This document shows, piece after piece, positions 34,926 through 38,459 of a stretch of DNA of 38,459 bases; the first letter of the stretch is position 1, and each line of letters starts with the position of its first letter. Position numbers and translations under genes: made by a program. The notes below the pieces were generated by a model. It ran no database searches and was not told where the DNA came from. It saw only the letters and a list, made by a program, of their open reading frames with translations. Source of the stretch: an uncultured Acetobacteraceae bacterium (GTDB lineage Bacteria; Pseudomonadota; Alphaproteobacteria; Acetobacterales; Acetobacteraceae); NCBI GenBank assembly GCA_937873225.1, contig CALMVN010000289.1, forward strand, positions 1 through 38,459, given 5' to 3'.

Positions 34926-35861
34926 TTACCGCGTCGCGTCAGCCAGTGGACGGTTGCGTGTCAGCCGCTTCGGCCAGCGTCGGTGCAGCCAGAGCCAGGC
35001 TTCCGGCTGCGCCCTGATCCAGCGTTCCAGGACGTCGTTGACCTGCTGCGTCAGCGCCGCCTGATCGGCGATCCGGTTTCCGGTATCGGGCAGCGTCAGT
35101 GGCGCGTCCACCACCAGGCGCAGCCGGGCCGGCCCGAGCCGTTCGATCCGGCCGGGGATCACCGGGCAGCGCTGGCGCAGCGCGATGCTGGCCAGGGCCG
35201 GGGCCGTCATGGCGGGATGGCCGAACAGCCGGGCCTCGATCCCGTCGTTCATCTTCTGGTCGACCAGCATGCCGAGCGCACCACCGCGCATGACGTGGGC
35301 CAATGCCGCCCGGGCGCCGCGCGGGCCCTTGGCGAACAGCGGGACCTCGCAGCCCATGGCATCCTGGCGCAGGTTCCGGATCACCGCGTCGATCAGGGGG
35401 TTGCCGGCAGCCCGGTAGAACGAGGCGAAAGGCAACCCGAACTGCGCGACCGCCGGCGGCAGCATCTCCCAGTTGCCGATATGGCCGGACACGAACAGCA
35501 CCGGGCCGCCGGTCCTGGCCTGCGCTTCGAGGATCTCGGCGCCCACCGCGATCCAGCCGGGACCGGATGGCGTGTCATGGCGCAGCGTCGCGAGATGAGG
35601 AAACTCGGCAACGGTGCGTCCGAGATTGTCCCACACGCCGCGCACGATCCGGCGCCGGGATGGGGCGTCAAGCTCGGGCATGGCGAGGCGGAGGTTGGCG
35701 TCGGCCACCGTGGAAACGGGCAACCAAGGACCGATCGTGCGGGCAAGTGCGCCGCCCAGGTTGGATGCCCGCGCCGGGCCGAGCGCGCGGAACAGCGACA
35801 GTGCAGCCTTCGCGGCCAAGGCCTCGACGCGATGGAGGACCTGCCGGAGGTGCTGGTTCAT
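34926..35861 (-). CDS. Lipid A biosynthesis acyltransferase (LpxL/HtrB family)
   Basis: This inner-membrane enzyme adds a secondary acyl chain to Kdo-lipid A. It has 311 residues. The catalytic HX4E motif is SGHIGNWEM (His127, Glu132). Also typical are FASFYRAAGNPLIDAVIRNLR, the GGALGMLVDQKMNDGIEARLFG segment and the C-terminal QPEAWLWLHRRWPKR. The ATG overlaps the lpxK stop as ATGA. The chain length and which position it acylates are not readable. It ends the LPS operon. Confidence 0.93.
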   Translation of the reverse strand: MNQHLRQVLHRVEALAAKAALSLFRALGPARASNLGGALARTIGPWLPVSTVADANLRLAMPELDAPSRRRIVRGVWDNLGRTVAEFPHLATLRHDTPSGPGWIAVGAEILEAQARTGGPVLFVSGHIGNWEMLPPAVAQFGLPFASFYRAAGNPLIDAVIRNLRQDAMGCEVPLFAKGPRGARAALAHVMRGGALGMLVDQKMNDGIEARLFGHPAMTAPALASIALRQRCPVIPGRIERLGPARLRLVVDAPLTLPDTGNRIADQAALTQQVNDVLERWIRAQPEAWLWLHRRWPKRLTRNRPLADATR

Positions 35862-36841
35862 CCGATCCCGGCGGTGATGCGGTCGAGCAGGACGTCGCGC
35901 GCTGCCGTGTCGTGCCAGCGCAGGGAGACGCGAGCGACGTGCACCGTCGCGCGAAGGTCCGGCGGCAGCCGCACCGCGTCCTTGGGAGTGGTGACCAGGA
36001 GCGCGTCCAGGCGGTTCGCGTCGCGTCGCAGCCGGTCGAGGGTGCTCGGCCGGTAGCGGTGATGATCCGGATAGCCTTGCGTGTCCGCCAGGGTGAGGCC
36101 CAGGGCCGACAAGGCGTCGAAGAACTTGGCCGGCCGGGCGATGCCGGCGAAGGCCAACAACCGACGGCCACGCAACGCGGCCAGGGCCGGGTCCATCTCC
36201 AGATCGGCATGGAGCCGGACCACGGCGGGCGGCAGGCGTCTTCCGGCACCGGTGATGTCGTTGCCGATCAGGATTGCATAACGGACGCGCGCGGCGGCGG
36301 CCTCGACCGGCTCGCGCAACGGTCCGGCCGGAAGCAGCCGGTTGTTGCCGAAGCCCACCGTGCCGTCGATCACCAGCAGGGGCCAGTCCTGCACCAGCCC
36401 AGGGTTCTGCAGCCCGTCGTCCATCAGCAGGAGCTGGGCACCGGCGGCGATCGCCGCCCGTGCGCTCGCGGTCCGGTCCTTGCCGACCCAGCAGGGTGCA
36501 ACTTCGGCCAGCAACAACGCCTCGTCCCCGACCAGCATGGCGTCGTGATGGCCAGGATCGACGCGAAGCGGCGTTGTGCTGCTCCTGCCGCCATAGCCGC
36601 GTGTCAGGCAATGCACGGCGAGGCCGCGATGCCGCAGGCCGATCGCCAGGTCGAGGGCCAGGGTGGTCTTTCCGGCTCCGCCGATGCCTACGTTGCCGCA
36701 ACAGACGACGGGAACCGAAGCGTGCCAGCCTGGACGCGCGAGGCGGCGGGCGGTCGCTCGCGCAGTGACCGCCTGCAGAGGACCGAGCAGGATCGCCGGC
36801 GCACTGGAACCCGGGGCGAACCAGAAGGCAGGCGGCCGCAT
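35858..36841 (-). CDS. lpxK: Tetraacyldisaccharide 4'-kinase LpxK
   Basis: LpxK phosphorylates the 4' position of the lipid A disaccharide with ATP at the inner membrane. The P-loop GNVGIGGAGKTTLALDLA is at about 49-66. LTRGYGGR, DEALLLAE and LLLMDDGLQNP follow in family order, with the last holding the Mg/ATP Asp pair. ATG 36841 shares one base with the waaA stop, giving 327 residues. A longer open frame upstream is antisense overlap and not used. The 3' end overlaps the acyltransferase by four bases. Confidence 0.96.
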   Translation of the reverse strand: MRPPAFWFAPGSSAPAILLGPLQAVTARATARRLARPGWHASVPVVCCGNVGIGGAGKTTLALDLAIGLRHRGLAVHCLTRGYGGRSSTTPLRVDPGHHDAMLVGDEALLLAEVAPCWVGKDRTASARAAIAAGAQLLLMDDGLQNPGLVQDWPLLVIDGTVGFGNNRLLPAGPLREPVEAAAARVRYAILIGNDITGAGRRLPPAVVRLHADLEMDPALAALRGRRLLAFAGIARPAKFFDALSALGLTLADTQGYPDHHRYRPSTLDRLRRDANRLDALLVTTPKDAVRLPPDLRATVHVARVSLRWHDTAARDVLLDRITAGIG

Positions 36842-38145
36842 CAGCGTCGTGTTCCGATCAAGGCGAGCAGGCGGCGCGACAGCCGCTCGGGCAGGCCAGC
36901 GGAAGCATCGGCCAAGGCATGGGCGGCATCGGCCATGGCCTGCCGTCGGACCGGATGTTGCAGCATGGCATCGAGCCAGGCTTCGCAGGCGCCGAGGTCG
37001 GGCAGGATGGCAAGGGCGCCGGCGGCCTGCAGACGCGCCATGTCGGCCTCGAAGTTCTGCACATGCGGACCCGATGCGATCGCGCAGCCCAGGCGGGCAG
37101 GTTCCAGCGGGTTGTGGCCGCCGCCGGATCCGCGCACGCCGTCCAGGCTGTTGCCGAGCAGGACGATGTCGGTCAGGCGGTAGAACAGGCCGAGTTCTCC
37201 CATCGTGTCGCAGATCCAATAGCCATGGGCCTGATCCGGGTCCTGTCCCGCGCTGCGTCGCGGAGCGTGGCCGAGCAGGGCGGCAACCGCCTCGCCCCGC
37301 TCGGGATGGCGGGGAGCCACCAGGGTGAGCAGGCCGGGATGGCGCGCAGACAGGGCGTCATGCAGCCGGGCGACCGCTTCCTCTTCGCCATCATGCGTGC
37401 TGGCCGCAAGCCAGACCGGTCGGTCGCCCAGCACCATGCGCAGCCGGGCCTGCTCGTCCATGTCGGCCGGGAGAACGGCTGCCGCCTGCTTGAGGTCGCC
37501 GTCATGCTCGACCGATACCGCACCCAGCATGCGGAACCGGATGGCGTCCTGTTCGGAACGGGCGGTGATCCAGTCGAACGCGCCCAGCAGGCGCCGCACG
37601 ATGAAGCCGGCGCGTGCCCAGCGACGGGCGCTGCGGTCGGACAGGCGCGCGTTCAGCAAGGCAAGCGGGATCCGGCGCCGGACGCAGCCCGCGATCAGGT
37701 TCGGCCACAGCTCGCTTTCGACCAGCACTGCAAGGTCGGGCTTCCAGTGATCGAGGAAGCGGTTGATCCAGCGCGGCAGGTCGAGCGGGACGAAGCGGCA
37801 CCAAATCCGCCGTTCGGGACCATCCTCGCCCAACCGTTGCAAGGCCAGGCGTTGGGCGTTGACGGTGCCGGTGGTGAGCAGCAGCTTCAGGGCGGGATCG
37901 GCCTGGCACAGGGCGTGCAGCAGCGGCAGCAGGGACAGGGTTTCGCCGACGCTGGCGGCGTGCAGCCAGATCAGCCGGCCTTCCGGCCGCGGCGACGGAT
38001 CAAGGCCACGTCGCTCGGCGAGACGCTCCGGCAACTCCCTGCCCAGACTCAGGCGTCGGCGCAGCAGCAGGCGCATCGCCGGCTCGACCAGCAGCCCGGC
38101 GCCGGCCCAGGCGGCGAACGGCCAGCCGAGACGGGGGTCGCTCAC
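36841..38145 (-). CDS. waaA: 3-deoxy-D-manno-octulosonic acid transferase (Kdo transferase)
   Basis: WaaA transfers Kdo from CMP-Kdo to lipid A. The N-terminal membrane anchor (GWPFAAWAGAGLLVEPAMRLL) is at about 7-27. The catalytic Glu68 is in LHAASVGETLS. VLVESELWPNLI, STHDGEEE and the CMP-Kdo site GGHNPLEPA follow. The best start is GTG 38145, which overlaps the upstream stop as GTGA and gives 434 residues, normal length. The frame runs open to 38295 but overlaps the preceding gene. It is coupled to lpxK. Confidence 0.96.
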   Translation of the reverse strand: MSDPRLGWPFAAWAGAGLLVEPAMRLLLRRRLSLGRELPERLAERRGLDPSPRPEGRLIWLHAASVGETLSLLPLLHALCQADPALKLLLTTGTVNAQRLALQRLGEDGPERRIWCRFVPLDLPRWINRFLDHWKPDLAVLVESELWPNLIAGCVRRRIPLALLNARLSDRSARRWARAGFIVRRLLGAFDWITARSEQDAIRFRMLGAVSVEHDGDLKQAAAVLPADMDEQARLRMVLGDRPVWLAASTHDGEEEAVARLHDALSARHPGLLTLVAPRHPERGEAVAALLGHAPRRSAGQDPDQAHGYWICDTMGELGLFYRLTDIVLLGNSLDGVRGSGGGHNPLEPARLGCAIASGPHVQNFEADMARLQAAGALAILPDLGACEAWLDAMLQHPVRRQAMADAAHALADASAGLPERLSRRLLALIGTRR

Positions 38146-38459
38146 ACGTCCGCTCCGGCCTCGTGGGCGACCTGGTCCAGAACGGAAGCGATCATGGGCA
38201 GGGCGTCGCGCCAGCCGTGCGGAGCAACCGATATCGGTGCCGAACAAACGATCCGCCCGCGACTGAACGGCAGCGGCAGGACCATCCGGTCCCACGAACC
38301 GAGGCGGCGGCCTGGGCGGCAGGATGCGGCGGCTGCAATCACCGGGATGCCGGACAGCGCCGCCAGTCGCGCCACGCCGGGCTGGAGCACCCGCCGCGGT
38401 CCGCGCGGCCCATCCGGGGTGATGGCGATCAGGCTGCCGGCGCGCAGCCGGGACAGTAA
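38142..38459 (-). CDS. DUF374 (LPLAT-like) acyltransferase, N-terminus outside window
   Basis: The window shows only the last 105 residues. They contain the DUF374 core: SLIAITPDGPRGPRRVLQPGVARLAALSGIPVI, CRPGRRLGSWDRMVLPLPFSRGRIV and a final helix. The PDGPRGP motif is diagnostic for this lysophospholipid acyltransferase-like family, which is usually placed next to waaA in alphaproteobacteria. The catalytic HX4D part would be upstream of the window end. The stop overlaps the waaA GTG. Confidence 0.9.
   Translation of the reverse strand, partial: LLSRLRAGSLIAITPDGPRGPRRVLQPGVARLAALSGIPVIAAAASCRPGRRLGSWDRMVLPLPFSRGRIVCSAPISVAPHGWRDALPMIASVLDQVAHEAGADV

Overview
The window is GC-rich, gene-dense chromosome of an alphaproteobacterium, most likely from the Acetobacteraceae/Rhodospirillales side. 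Evidence for this is the mnmE-mnmG-rsmG-parA-parB block with a perfect parS site, a short HPr kinase feeding a permease-less PTS, a DUF3126 protein, an MbfA-type ferritin/VIT1 iron exporter and an EcfG-type stress promoter. The genus cannot be fixed from sequence reading alone. Nearly everything is core chromosome. I see no insertion sequence, prophage, integrase or CRISPR array.

Layout. 1-5.7 kb (minus strand): a tRNA-Lys(CUU), then parB, parA, rsmG, mnmG and mnmE as a tightly overlapping origin-proximal operon. 5.7-7.2 kb (plus): a two-gene unit (ogt, quinone oxidoreductase) lying in opposite orientation between mnmE and rho. 7.2-9.8 kb (minus): rho with a clear promoter and a CorA-type channel. 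9.9-14.6 kb: an aldo/keto reductase, a small unknown lipoprotein, an MFS exporter and a divergent ArsB/NhaD-like permease. 14.7-20.1 kb (plus): trpB-trpA-accD-folC, coupled by stop/start overlaps, then a nucleoside hydrolase. 20.2-24.7 kb (minus): an unknown protein with a possible ADP-ribosyltransferase-like C-terminus, DUF3126, a two-domain glycosyltransferase and a RidA protein. 24.7-28.3 kb (plus): hprK, PTS EIIA(Man), HPr and EI, with no sugar permease. 28.4-32.0 kb (plus): purH, mbfA, lolA and a csbD stress gene under a GGAAC-N17-CGTT promoter. 32.0-34.8 kb: rsmI divergent from an LpoA-like lipoprotein, and an unknown 120-residue protein. 34.9-38.5 kb (minus): an LPS operon of a DUF374 acyltransferase (cut by the window end), waaA, lpxK and an LpxL-type acyltransferase.

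How the genes work together. The first block combines chromosome segregation (ParA/ParB/parS) with tRNA wobble-uridine modification (MnmE/MnmG) and 16S rRNA methylation (RsmG). The trp/acc/fol block joins the last two tryptophan steps to fatty-acid and folate metabolism. The PTS block is a phosphorelay (PEP to EI to HPr to EIIA, with HPr kinase acting on HPr serine) that can only signal, since no EIIB or EIIC is encoded here. The last block adds Kdo and acyl chains to lipid A.

No wholly new system is evident. The most useful second looks are the ART-like unknown (20228-21115), the stress-sigma promoter of csbD, the parS inside rsmG, the PTS gene order without rapZ, and the LpoA-like lipoprotein that keeps its enterobacterial rsmI neighbour.
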